A DNA stretch of 61,605 nt from Mnemiopsis leidyi (lineage: Eukaryota; Ctenophora; Tentaculata; Lobata; Bolinopsidae). Where the stretch lies: positions 79,012 to 140,616 of the forward strand of contig JH154832.1 of the NCBI GenBank assembly GCA_000226015.1. Reading direction: 5' to 3'. This document shows positions 48,271 through 60,300 of this stretch, piece by piece. The notes under the pieces were generated by a model. That model was given only the letters and a program-made list of their open reading frames with translations, searched no databases and was not told the origin of the DNA. A program made the translations under genes and the position numbers. Numbering within the stretch: the first letter of the stretch is position 1; each line of letters begins with the position of its first letter.

Positions 48271-49169
48271 ACGTGGAACCATATCCTCAAACCAGATATG
48301 AGATACCACACTCTAATCTAACAGGAATCTTAGTCGCAGCGAAAGCAGAATTCAGACAGGTCCATCCACTCAATCAGAAGCCTCCATCACAGGAAACTTT
48401 CTCCTGTCCCTTACGGTTCATAGTTATAAAATGACGCTGAGGGAGGCGAACTTCGTTCTCTTCAACGGTGTTCTCTACGAAGTCTTCTCTACGAAAAATA
48501 ACCTGGAATACTTGGAGGAGCTAAATTGGATAGCTACGGGACTTACTGAGTCTGCCCGAGAATCTTTCAGCGGAGTCACTACGGTTTCCCATCTCGACCC
48601 AGGACTGCTGCATGACTGACCTCTTCTAAGAAGCATAGGACCTCTTACAGGGACTCGTTGGTTTTAAGAATCACTCGTTAACTCTAGACTTCCTAAGTAT
48701 AAGTTCGATAAGGCCCAGTTCTTTGGCCGCTCTCTCGCTATTAAGTTAAATTGACTGTTGTTTTGAGGTGGGCAGGATCATTGAACTTTATCACTGACTT
48801 GCGTCCGCCGTCCATTAACTATGATTAAAAGATCACCTAACTTGTCGCTTGAAACTCTACAAGATAAATTGAATGGAAACCCAATCAAGTTCTCACGCTA
48901 CCCCGTCAAAGTTGTTGAGTTGCCCTGTAGTCAAGTAAACTTCCACCGGTAGAATTCCACCGGGGGAAGTGTCGGTGTCACGTGAGATCGAACATTTATT
49001 ATGTGAATGGCAGGCAGGCAGGGGGTCAGTGGGACCCAAGGTTGTGAAGCACGATGTTGTGGGGCACGATGTCACTGGGTCATTATCCCTTGGGCAAAAC
49101 GTTCTGGGGAACGATGTTCTGGGGAACGATGTTCTGGGATAGGACGACGGGAATCTCTTATGGTAGCCC

Positions 49170-50920
49170 TGCTCCTCATAAGGTCAGAGGGTTAACTCTA
49201 GTCCTATAGAACGGTCATCCTTGGTTTTAAAGTTTTTGGGGTAACTCCCTCGCGATCTTCCGGAAAATATGCGAAAGCTCTTTTTAGGCTATCGATTTTT
49301 ATAATATAAGTGCTCATTGCTCATATACGAATTTTTTCAAATGGATTTGTGAAGTATCATTAAATATGACGGATTTTTGAACAATATCCATCGGATATCC
49401 AAACCTTTGTAAAACAGATGAAAGTCTGCAATTCGTCCAAAAAATCCAAATCTTAAGCTGATGAAAATTTGACACGGTTTAGAATGGAACACCCTGGCAA
49501 ACCTGGTTACCAGCATAACTCTAGTGTTTGACCTTATCTAAAGTTCTTATTTTATTTTGCAGCACGAAGAAGCTTCATTTCCGGGACATTCCTGTTTATG
49601 GGTGACACCCAATTTCGTGCCCCTTATACAACAATTTACACGGTTCAAATTTCGTCAAAACGAAAAGAAGCGCACATCTGTATACAACTCATTAACATGT
49701 TTCCAACTAACTGGTCTGCTCAAGGCACGGTTTCTTAACCGAATTTGAGAAATTGAGCTGAGAGCTCGTGGGCTAATTAAGCAATAGGCGGGTGCAAACC
49801 CGAAAACTAATTGCAGTGAAAGTATAAAAGGATCTTCTAGATAGATCGTCAGAGATGTAGGGAGTAAACGATACATAAACTGAGAAGTATGAAGTCAATC
49901 TAATTCTAAACATCAATTTTGGAGACTAAAATACTTAACTATTATAGTACTCTGCTTGGCATGAGCTTTTAGTTGCATGAAAAAGTGCATCCAAATCTTT
50001 AAGAAGCTAGTGTGTGCCATTGATGAAAAATTAATATTAGAAAACTCAAATGTTGCCAGTCAACTAGTTGAAGTAGTTATGTGAAAAATCTGTTCTATAG
50101 CTGTAATCGTGACAGTGCAACGCTAGTGCTTCTGCTAGAAGTTCATAGCGTTCATCAAGTAGATCTGAGAGGGAACTGTGTGTCGAGGTGCCAGGGGCAA
50201 CATTATGAATCTACACTTACCGCTGCAGCCATTTATCGCACATTTGCTGGACAGCGCCCGTGTGACGTGGATTAAGCGGTGCAAAACTTTGAAAATTTAG
50301 GCGTAGAATCGAATTATAGCTATGATTTCATTCAGTTTGACCCGAGTTTTTGTATCTGCAGAAAGAATGCGAGACACGTGATAGATTTTTCGAAATTTCA
50401 TTGCTCCACCGAACAAAGATGCTATCATAATGCAATCACTCGAATTCTCCTTATCAACTTCTTCTGATTTGATTAACTAATCATAATAAGTTACAAAAAA
50501 CACGTCTGAATAATTTGCAGCTCTTCGAGTGTTCGGTCGAAACAATAGAACTTTGATTTACGGTATCTGCTATCTGCAAGTAACAATGCCGCGTAGTGAA
50601 AGTAAAGTGAGTATGTCAGATGTTTAATGAATGGGATGAGTTTGGATCTTAGTTCCGTTTTTTCGAAAACTTGATTAAGTCCTAGACATGATTTTAGGTT
50701 TATACTATTACTAATCAGTCGCAAAACGCAAAGCGTGCCTCCAGCCAGATTAAAGACACGTGGTTTACAGATCATTGTAATTTCAAGTTGAAAATTTTCA
50801 TTTTTTGGCTATAGGTGTGATGATTTTTCGGATTCGAGACTATAAAATTCGGATTCCTCGTCAAATTTTACGTTAAAATACTGGTCTAACTTTTCTTCTA
50901 GCTCAAATTTAAAATTTGCA
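49170..50920. other. AT-rich DNA with no gene seen
   Basis: Only short ORFs in all frames; no family or RNA gene recognised. Confidence 0.45.
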
Positions 50921-50925
50921 TTTTT

Positions 50926-51100
50926 AGGGCCTTAAAGGCCTTTAAAGGCCCTTAAAGTCCTTCAGATCAAATTTTCATACAGCCTGAATTATCATGACTC
51001 TATCTCTTTCCGTTTGGACTGCAATTCGTCCCCCGATTTGGAGACTTTTTGGGCCTTTTTAAGGGCCTTTAAGGGCCTTAAAGGGTCCTTAGAGGGGTCG
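50926..51100. repeat. Palindromic AAGGCC/GGCCTT clusters
   Basis: Two blocks, 50926-50964 and 51050-51100, are made of GGGCCTTAAAGG-like units, each self-complementary and complementary to one another, so the 175 bp could fold into a hairpin. Confidence 0.75.
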
Positions 51101-51628
51101 GAGCGAATTTTAACATAGCCTAAGCCACAAAACGTGATAAAATCTACCTTATCTGAAATTTTCAAGTATCTCTTAACGTTTGGGCTCCAACCCGTTTGCA
51201 AAAAGCGTCGTCGGGGGAGTCGGGGGGGGGGTGGTACCCGGACTAAAATTTGACGAAAATCGATTGAGAATAGTCTCTAGGTTCAAAATTTTTTGGTTCT
51301 GTGTCTTTTCTGGGGTGGTTGCCACCACCCTATAAGTTAACTGTTTACTAACCTATTTAGAAAAATTTAATAACAAAAAGGTCATCTTATAACATTTTCG
51401 AGCTTTGACCATTGTGACAAAAACCGAAAATAATAACTTATATAAGTTATAATAGAACTTATCATTGTCAGTTACTGTAACTGCGACCGTTTTAAATTTA
51501 ACTGTGGATACACAACGCGGCTTGTGATATTGTAAATGTATAGACTTGGATAATAACAACATTAGCGTCTTCTACACTGTCACTTTCAGGAACGTCTCCG
51601 AATTGGAGAAATGAGTGACATGAATTAT

Positions 51629-51798
51629 GGAGAGGAGAATGAAGAACGGAGAGGGGAGAGTAGAGAACGGAGAGTAGAGATAGAGGAACGTGGAGAGAGG
51701 AGAGAGGAAAATAGAGAGAGGAGAGAGGAGAGCGGAGAAATGAGTGAGTGAAGAGAGGAGTAAGAAGAAGGAAAGGAATGGAGAAAGGAGAGTGCAAA
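51629..51798. repeat. Polypurine (GAGAGGA)n tract
   Basis: About 170 bp of almost pure A/G on the plus strand built from GGAGAGAGGAGAGA-like units. Able in principle to form triplex DNA. The long minus ORFs across it are composition artefacts. Confidence 0.85.
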
Positions 51799-51829
51799 GC
51801 CTGGTAGAATCTATCCACATTCCACATCC

Positions 51830-53140
51830 AGCTAATATATCAAATTCTTCAATCGCTCAAAAATTAGAGTCAGAAAAATTCACGCACATGTTCATCATTA
51901 GTATCCTTTACCATTGGTTCACGAAACGCGACATTACGAATATTGACCATTGTGTGCTATCCATGTTTCGAGTGATCCATACAGTTACACTATACTCTAG
52001 TATAGTGGTAGGCTGATGAGAGTCTTGACTCTTGAGAATAAGGCCAAGGGAAGTGCTCGAAATTGCCGACCGACTGTTTTTGCCATTTATTTTTAAGCTT
52101 CTTCCTTTTATCTGACAGCACCATATGCTCTTCTTTTCTCATCAAGAAAGTGTATTTACTAGTACCACTCTCTCTGGAGTAGTAGATATGTATTTCATTT
52201 GTGAATTAAAGATGAACTCTAGAGCTTAGTTGTAACATCACCGAGTTCATTATCATATGCTCACTTGTGTTTACAGTTCAATACAAGATTACTAGATAAT
52301 TGGATAGTGACCACTTTGCCACATGAACGGGCGGCAGCCGGCAGTGCTTGTGTCTAGGTATAACTTATCACAGACCTTTACATCGAATATTAATATCTGG
52401 AAGCACTAGTAGTCTTGTCTTTCATCGAGCCATTTTTTATCATGTTTATGGTTAATTTATATTCACTTTCATTCCATGCGAAATTGTTAAGTTTTTGAAG
52501 CTATATTAGGTATATTTTGCTTATTGACTGGCTTACCGGTAATACCCTGCTAACATGGAGAGGAGATCAATTAAGTTAAGTAAGAACTCTAAACTTTCAT
52601 CGGAAATATTGAGACAACTTTTGTGATCAAAAATCTAAAAACATTTTCTATAAGCATTCATAACTTAAATAAGCTGTAAGATAGTTTTAACAACATGACA
52701 TACTACTACTATTACGTTGTCCCTTAATTAATGATACTTTTTATCAAAAACTTCATAATAAGTCCAGGATACTTAATACTGAATATAGATAAAAACAAAC
52801 ATCAGAACACGTCGATCTCATTCTAATGGAATGAACACTGCACGATGGCCTAAATATAAATGATTTTCAATCTTTCCTGAACACAATAAGAGTCACATTA
52901 AGCTTTTGAGGGGATTGCAATTTAGAAAACCAAACGCTTCATCAAATTTTAAAATTGACTTTTTGGCTGGTTCTCAAATTCAATGTCACTTTTACTGATT
53001 TTCCATATTTCGTTTTCAGTTTTGTAATGCTGTCAAGTACCATTTTGGTCAAATTGCGCTATAAACATTACAACCGTCTGCGGTGCCGCATGGGCCTTGG
53101 ACAACTTGTACCTTTGGAAGCAGACCATGGCTGGTTCGAG
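51830..53140. other. AT-rich DNA with no gene seen
   Basis: No coding exon, RNA gene or clear repeat recognised between the polypurine tract and the tiny MITE. Confidence 0.45.
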
Positions 53141-53145
53141 GTCAC

Positions 53146-53217
53146 CGTAACGGTTGTCTGACTTTGTCCGACCCTCATTCGAAGCAGGAGGGTGCGCGCT
53201 GCCGTACAACGTAACGG
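53146..53217. mobile_element. Tiny MITE-like insertion with target duplication, copy 2
   Basis: A 56-bp segment (53154-53209) with the same ends as the copy at 12456 (TTGTCTGACTTTGTCCGACC ... GCGCGCTGCCGTACAA) is flanked by the perfect 8-bp direct repeat CGTAACGG (53146-53153 and 53210-53217). It lacks a 12-bp internal stretch present in copy 1. Confidence 0.75.
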
Positions 53218-54081
53218 CTAAAAGTCCAGGATATGTCCTTCGGCCAATATCTAAAATGAGATTGTTTGAAACGAAGACAAAAGACAGTCTTGATCACCTG
53301 CTTAATCCTGGCCAACAAACATTTGGCATTCTGCGAAAACTTGTGTATAATGGACACATGCGATTCAGTACTGCAGACCTTACAAATTCCGGGATTTGAG
53401 CATTTTAGTAATTTTAACAGGACAACAGGTCCGAGTTTGAGGGTTCCGCAGTTAATAGCTTTAAAGTTTCAATCGGTAAGGAATAGTACATTTTAACCAA
53501 TAACCTATTGTGTTGATCATATTATAGCAATTGATTTAGCTTAATTCGTATCTTAGACAGTTAGACATGGTGTCGAATGAGAATGAAAGGAGATCCTATG
53601 AATTCTAGTTCGACTTTAATTCGACTTTGATGTGGATAGGGATCGTCGAACAACAAAACCGCAACACATGTGTGCCAGAAAATCAACTGGCAAGCTATGA
53701 AGTTTTCAATCGTCAAATAGGGAGAGTGTGAAGTTATTATTCACGATTAACCTTAAGGTTTTATCTCAAATCCCATAGAAAAGTCAAAAAACGTGATTTA
53801 AAAATCCATAGTTCACGAATTTAATCTATCATCGTCAGGTTCTTAGTTCTATACATTTACCGTTCACGAACGTTGGAACCTAGTGAACACATTTATTAAT
53901 CTCTGAAGGTCACAAATAAATTACCCCGATAAGATGAAATAAAAATTTAAAACTAAATTCAAATTGCTGTGAGATGGTGAGTTAGTGTGTGGGGGTTTAA
54001 TCCTGCAAGGAGTTTGACTACTCTGATTGTAGAGGGAGGATACATCTTGAAGGAGGGTTTGGGTCTTTAAGGTTCGAATCA

Positions 54082-57000
54082 TTACGACTGCATTTTCTCA
54101 CTGTAGTTGTGGACAACAGTTGAGATCGCAATTATCAGTACCCCTATTGCTAAAAACAGCGTCTGAAAAAAGGGATTTTTGCGTTAAGAACTATAACAAG
54201 ATTTGGTTGTTATGATTTTGGTTTATGCAATTTTATGCTTTTCACGTGACATTTTCAAAGTTAACTTTTAGGTCGTTTTACCTTAAGTGGAAGGTCTTTG
54301 CCATCTCTGATTTCGTCACAGATCATCTCAACGAATGTGATGTACAGGAAAAATCCGGTGCTTAGACCTTGTATCAAACCTAAGTGATTCGTTTATTTAG
54401 TTTTCTTGAACTTCTTAAACTCTTTAAGTCATAGAAGTAAATTTTTCAACCAGTTCTCAATCTAGGGCCAAGCTGAGTTTTTTTGCTATCGTTAAAGTAT
54501 TTGAAGTATTTGAAGCCCATAGTGCTCCAAACCTCAGTTTAAAACAGATAATCTGGTACTTTAATCTGAAGATAAGTAGCTTCTGGCTAACTTACTCTTT
54601 TCCCATTTAACTAATCTTGACAGGACTGAATATATATTCACCTTGCAGTAATAGTATAGATTTTCGCCTGACACCTTCATCTTAGCAGCAGATGGGCAGG
54701 GAAATAATTAAAGTCTTCAATGTAGTAATTATTGCAACCTAACAGAATACAGCAGCGCAGCTAATTTTTGAAGCACCCAACTGACACGTCTTGTAAGAAC
54801 ATGGAATTAACCAAGATTGCCGGTTCCATTTATTGATTTACGTAGTCAGAACGTTGGGCAAATTCTAAGAATCGAGGAATGACAGCCGTTGATTTTATAT
54901 GTTTCTTCCACGGCCGGCCTAACTAAGTTACTAGAAGAGCTCTACCCCCAAGAAATTATTATTCAATGAAAAAAAGTCTATCTTTTTAACGGAAGCTTAC
55001 TGACCTGATACCAGAGCCATGGTTATGTGGGACCCGCTCGCCAGTGTTTCCAATATCCCCATAGCAACTGCTATTCCAATAGGAGTGCTTATACAAAATA
55101 TCGTCAAACTTATTACAATACCCCTGATAAATAAAATATAATTGGTTACTCTAATTATCCTTTATTTGCCAAATGATGAATAGATCATTTATATTCGTAA
55201 ATTTACAATTCTTAGTCGATTGTTTAAATCGTACTATATTTATCTATAATTACTTTAGAACTTCTCTTTCATGATATTGCTTACTACAAATACAGACTTA
55301 CTTCAGCATTAGCCCTGCGTCAATAAGTCGCGTGCCCACCGCAAACGCCACCACACACTTGTGTATAAGAATGGCACCTGCTAACTGTAGGAACGTGGTA
55401 GTTTTTGCTTCGACGCCAATTGCTAGTCCTTCAAATACTGAGTGTACTGCCAGAGCAAATATCAGAACTCCTACTCCTTTCCTCTGAAATATTATTTTCT
55501 CATTTGAACCGACAGTGATTTGCACCTGAGCACCAAGTACAGAGATTCCTCTATCTAGGAGATGGCAGTTATTTTCATAATCATTTCCTACCTTTACTTT
55601 TTGCAGGTTCATTTATTTTGCCACTGCCACAGCTGTGCAGTATGTGGTTGCTAAATGATAGATTTCTATAGTCGTCCCTATATACCGGTGCCGTATCAAG
55701 GACATGGCACTACATTATCTTAGAAGAACTAAATTTGCTCACTAGCCTAATTTGTGCCGGTGCATACACCTTTCTAAGGCAAAAGGGGTATAATTTTTCT
55801 CACTCATACTTTTAGCGTATAAAGCTCACTTATTTGATTTCTTGGCGAATAATGAATCTTGATACCTATGCTGCTGGATCGCAACATAGTAAAGAGAAAT
55901 ACGCAATTCTAACCTTTGGTTCTGCTGAAGTCTCCGTACTTGCGGAATTTATCGACTTTGTTTCAGAGTCACCTGATCGAATTGATTATCTGTTTGATTA
56001 TTTCTTGCTGCCCAAGTCAAGGTGAGAAGCAATTTACTCCAATTATAGAATTTTTGGAGCGCCACACTTAAAATAAGCTTGATAAAAACTCTTGAACGTG
56101 CGGTGAGTAGTTTATTGTTAGTGATCTAGAGTATTTGTAATGGTGACGTGTAAAGTTGTGTGAGCTATTACCGATGTGAGCATCACCGTTAGTCTGTAGT
56201 GCATACAAGTCTTCCTTCGTGTCTTCTTTAGTTTCTTTCTGAAAAACGGTACTTGATGTTATTGACAATCGTGATCAAATATACCGAGCTTATTTAGAAC
56301 TAGTATATCGTACACTGAGCTGCTGACTCTATCCATCTAGTAATTACGGTCTTTAGCATGCATTTAGTATATTTAATATATTGCAATCAGTTTCTAGTGG
56401 AAGCAATTCTTTGTAATTGCTCCCATTAGAAATAGATTACAATACATTAAGTCTGAATGCCGTTTTGACTTCTTTTGCTAGCTCTGCTTTAATATCAGCT
56501 GTTTGTTTCCATCTGTTCGACATAATTAATACAAGTTAAGTTCGAATATTACGGTAAACAATATTGGTCGTAGTTTTCAATATTATTCGGTTTTTTACCA
56601 TCACTTTATGACTGACTAAATTTCAAACTATTTTTTATTACTTATAAACCTATCCTATTATATTTTTTATTACTTATAAACCTATCCTTGCACGGCCGTT
56701 TTTAAGAAATTTAAATCATTATATTTCAGTATAATGAGCTATAGGTTAAAATATGAGTTATGACCGTAATTTTTTACTCTTCAAAAAAATTTATTTATGG
56801 AATTTACGGAATAGTATCACGTACTTTACTACTTTTGCTGCCATGGGAATGGACTAGTGTCTCTACGAAAAGTATCGCAACAAATCCCAAACATTCCAAC
56901 ATTTCCGCTATGGGTAACGATTTTAAAAACTTGTTGTCACTGCTGTCCCGCCAAATGTTTATTTCGATTGCTACCTGAAACATGACGAGGGTTTAAATGT

Positions 57001-57338
57001 AGTTGGATTTACAACTTTACAGTATACGTATAATTCTATACGTTTTCAATAGTTTATTTGTCCATCCAAATTCGCAAAACCACAAAACCAAAAACTACTT
57101 CTTTGATTGCCATCACCTCTGGAATGAGATGCGTGAAACAGGTCCCAAAGAACACTCCACCACCAAAACAATTAGCAATGCTCGTAAACCTTGCCGCATT
57201 TTTCATTTTTGACGCTTTAAGAGGAGCCAGTCCAAACAGGAAGGGAAGAATGAACATCACGACTATTCCACCGATTTTGGGTCCCACTGATGCCCGGGAG
57301 TCTTCCGCCAAAGCAAACCCATCTGTTTCATTAAGCAT
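54082..57338 (-). CDS. ZIP zinc transporter C (SLC39A1/2/3 type)
   Basis: Seven coding exons join in phase to 329 aa: 57338-57117, 56974-56825, 56238-56172, 55554-55302, 55123-55005, 54379-54282, 54162-54082. The first exon starts at an acceptor (CTTCCAG before 57345) seven bases before the ATG, so a 5' untranslated exon is likely. TM1 is GGIVVMFILPFLFGL, TM2 CFGGGVFFGTCFTHLIPE; TM4 carries HSVFEGLAIG and TM5 HKCVVAFAVG, the metal-site signatures. TM8 is TLFLAIGVLIIAIST and the end HNYSEKMQS. Exons 2, 6 and the TM4-5 segment match gene B in size (150, 98 and 182 nt). The 253-nt fourth exon equals B's exons 4 plus 5 (71+182) read without the intron. An alternative with an intron (ATTTCAG before 55483) would need a donor at about 55591 and runs into an in-frame TAA. 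Confidence 0.92.
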
Positions 57339-57353
57339 TTCCCGCCTGGAAGG

Positions 57354-60300
57354 ACGATTTAACAATAAACATTGATATTTTATTTTGGTTTATCAAAATT
57401 GAATGTTGAAAATATGACAATTTATCTTGCTCTGAGATGCAAAGTAAGACTCTGTTAGAAATAATTATCACGGAGCCAAAACAAACAAGAAAAGAGATAT
57501 GATCAATATAAAACTGCGATCGCAAGAAGAAAGTACAAATTCAAAGCTTGCAGTGTAGTTATGGGCGGTAAATTCAAAACGTGAGCTGGCAGCAAGCTTT
57601 GGGGAGTGCAGAATAACTGTATACACTGTATACACTGTGAGCTGTACTATACAAGTACATAATGACATACCACTCAACACGAAGCTCGAAACACACTGTA
57701 ATATCGTCTGTTGTAAGTACAGACCCTGGCGCTCTTGTTAGATCCCATCAGCTGACTAGAGGTTTGAGTCTTGACTAGAGGTTTGATAAGTGAAAAAGCC
57801 AGTCATTTGAAACTTACGCCGGTTATAATTTTCGCTTTAAAGTATTCATGGAGTTGTTAAAAGCAGCGTATACTATATTAGAAGAGTTAGAAATGGCACT
57901 TCAGCTTCTACATCAAGTTGCAAATAGCAGTGCACATCGTGTCTGAATATTTAACAAGACGCATTATAAGGAGCTGGTTCTTGGAGGAGCTATCCAGACC
58001 ATTGATTTATTGACACTCATGTTCAATATTCATCAAGTGAACTAACCTAAAGAAGGATAAATGAATCTAAAAATGGGCCAATATATTGGTACTAAAATCT
58101 CGTCCAGCAAGTTATTGCGCTAATAACTACAGTTTTCTAGAACAAGACGTGGTAAGTGCTATCTGGCCAAGGAAAATTGTGCTGGCATTTTTAGTGTAGT
58201 TGTACTATATGTGTATAAGTATAACAGCCACAACAATTTGCACCAAAATATTCTCTACATTTCCTCTACATAGTATTCCTGCACTTTCCACAAGACGTAA
58301 ATTAATCATCAATCCGCAACAAATAACAATACATTATCAGTACAGGTGCACAATCAGCTTCATCGCTGAACAGCCGCAAATTATTTGCTGAAGCAGATCA
58401 AAAGCTTAGAATGACAATTTTGCTGTGTGCAATTAACTGAAACCATTACACCGCACAGAAACTATGCATATAGGTATATGACGTAGGTAATTAGAGCCAG
58501 AACACGCTCAACGGAGTACACACAAACACACACACACGCTTGTTGACTATAGGAAGAATTGTTTATCTACCTCTTGGAATTAGGGTGACATTAGGGTGTT
58601 CGGACATAGAAAGTGTTATTGTAAGTCACTTTGTTAATTGTGAGGGGCAGATTGCCGAACATTTTATTTGTGGTACAGAAAGATTAAAGAATTAGTAACC
58701 AACAAATCATAAAATCTATAACTCCATCCTTCAATCTTTCAATGGCCAATATATAATCATTGTAGAACTCAAATAAGTCTTATTTGTTGATGTAATTGAA
58801 TGACAGATTGGTAGTTGTTATTATTTTACCTGATCTGTTTAAGACGATCTGTAATTACTCGTTCTCAGAACCTAGAATTGGCAAGTGTACAGTATAATTT
58901 AAGGGAATTTTAATACGCTTCAATCAATTTTACGATTTTAGGACTTTATTACGCAAATGGACTTGGGCGATATTAACCAAGCCAATAATATCATTTCTAA
59001 AAGTTAGAAAAATTTGGACTCGAAATCACACACGAAAACAAAAACAGAACGTTATCCTATTATCCGTAAACAGCTCATCAAGGCCAATGGCGAAAAAAGT
59101 TGATCACTTTATTACGGAACTCCAATACCGAGGTCCACATTAGTTCTTTTGTTTAATCCCGACTAGGACCGTTCCAATCCAGACGAGAAGCTAACAAGTT
59201 GGCACATATTCTGAATTGGAGAGCTTTGTTAGGACTTTCACGCAACCCCACCTCCGAACAATGCCCGCTATCTTGTTATCCTGCTTTATTCAGCGTTTTC
59301 CTATATATCTTACCTATCGTTTGGTTTTCAATAAGAAAACCTAAACGTAGTTATGTAAGCTTTTTGAATTAGTTATGTAAGCTTTTTTAAAATGGGAATT
59401 TTGTACTTTTAAGGATTAGTTGGCATGGTTTATTTGATTTTGACCACCTTTCAAAAAGTATGGCTTAACTGCGTCTTATATTAAGCATTTCTACTAAGCA
59501 ATAATTGTTATATAAAGTTCTTAAATTTAAAACAATCGCGAATACGACAATTCAACAATAAACTGTGGTTATTGGTTCAAGAGGAAAAGTGCTAATGGAG
59601 AGCATTGAGATGGACCATTGGACCCTACAATCTTTGGTATAAAACAGGTGGACAGTATACTCTGGGCACCGGCAGGGGGCCGTTTAACTGTGTTAGGTTG
59701 GCTTTAGTTTATTAACGCTCCTACGCACAAGCCCTGTTTATTGCGTTAACAGATAATTGCAATCATTTTAGTGGTGACTGAAGATCTGCTGAAAAATCGT
59801 ACTCAATTAAAGAAAATTCGCACCACTCATCAATCATTAAAACACAATGTTCACATATATCACGGATCTAGGACCTGACCTCAAGAAAAGAAGAAAGCCA
59901 CAAAAGTTTTAATTCAATCGCCATTTTAAGCTTTAGGCTTTATCAGTTATAGCTCTATAGCTCGATAGCTTAAGGATCTCTAGTGACGGCAAAATATGAA
60001 AGAAAAGAAGTGGAAAAGCAAATTTGTTCTAGATTGTTTTATGCACTTACTAATGTAATCTTGCATTTACAAATCGTTTTAAAACTGATTCCGATATTGG
60101 CAAGCTCATTTGATTTTCTGCACGCTTACACGTTTTGTTTTTCCCGACCTTTCAAAATAATATGGACGTGGCCGAAATTTAAAACTTTAAACTGAACGCA
60201 GAATTTTGTCGTTTGATGCTCCGGGCAACGTAGTTTTTGCTACTGTCCTAAATTATAATTTTAATACAAGGGAGGAAAATCAATCGAGGAAATTCGCATC

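Larger units (their letters stand above)
47088..49165. mobile_element. Foldback-type element with long inverted repeats
   Basis: The left arm (about 47088-47610) and right arm (about 48830-49165) are inverted copies, sharing for example CTCACGTGACACCGACACTT, ATTCTACCGGTGGAAGTTTA and GTTTCAAGCGACAAGTTA. The outer part of each arm is a minisatellite of units such as TGCCCCACAACATCG; the left arm has about 190 bp more of it. The 1.2-kb centre (47611-48829) is studded with GGACAACAGTCCGCTT-type motifs and lacks a transposase. Long, internally repetitive inverted arms are typical of foldback elements. Target duplication not determined. Confidence 0.8.

Noticed and set aside
47110..49145. CRISPR-like or coding repeat array
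   Set aside because: Units are degenerate with no unique spacers of equal size, the DNA is eukaryotic, and the two arrays are inverted copies within a foldback element.
51498..51827. Two long minus-strand ORFs of Ser/Leu/Pro repeats
   Set aside because: They are the translation of the polypurine tract and carry no information as genes.
55600..55621. Separate exon 4 for zinc transporter C ending at a GTAGGA donor near 55591
   Set aside because: Every phase-compatible start for it meets an in-frame TAA; the fused 253-nt exon is open and matches gene B's combined exon length exactly.
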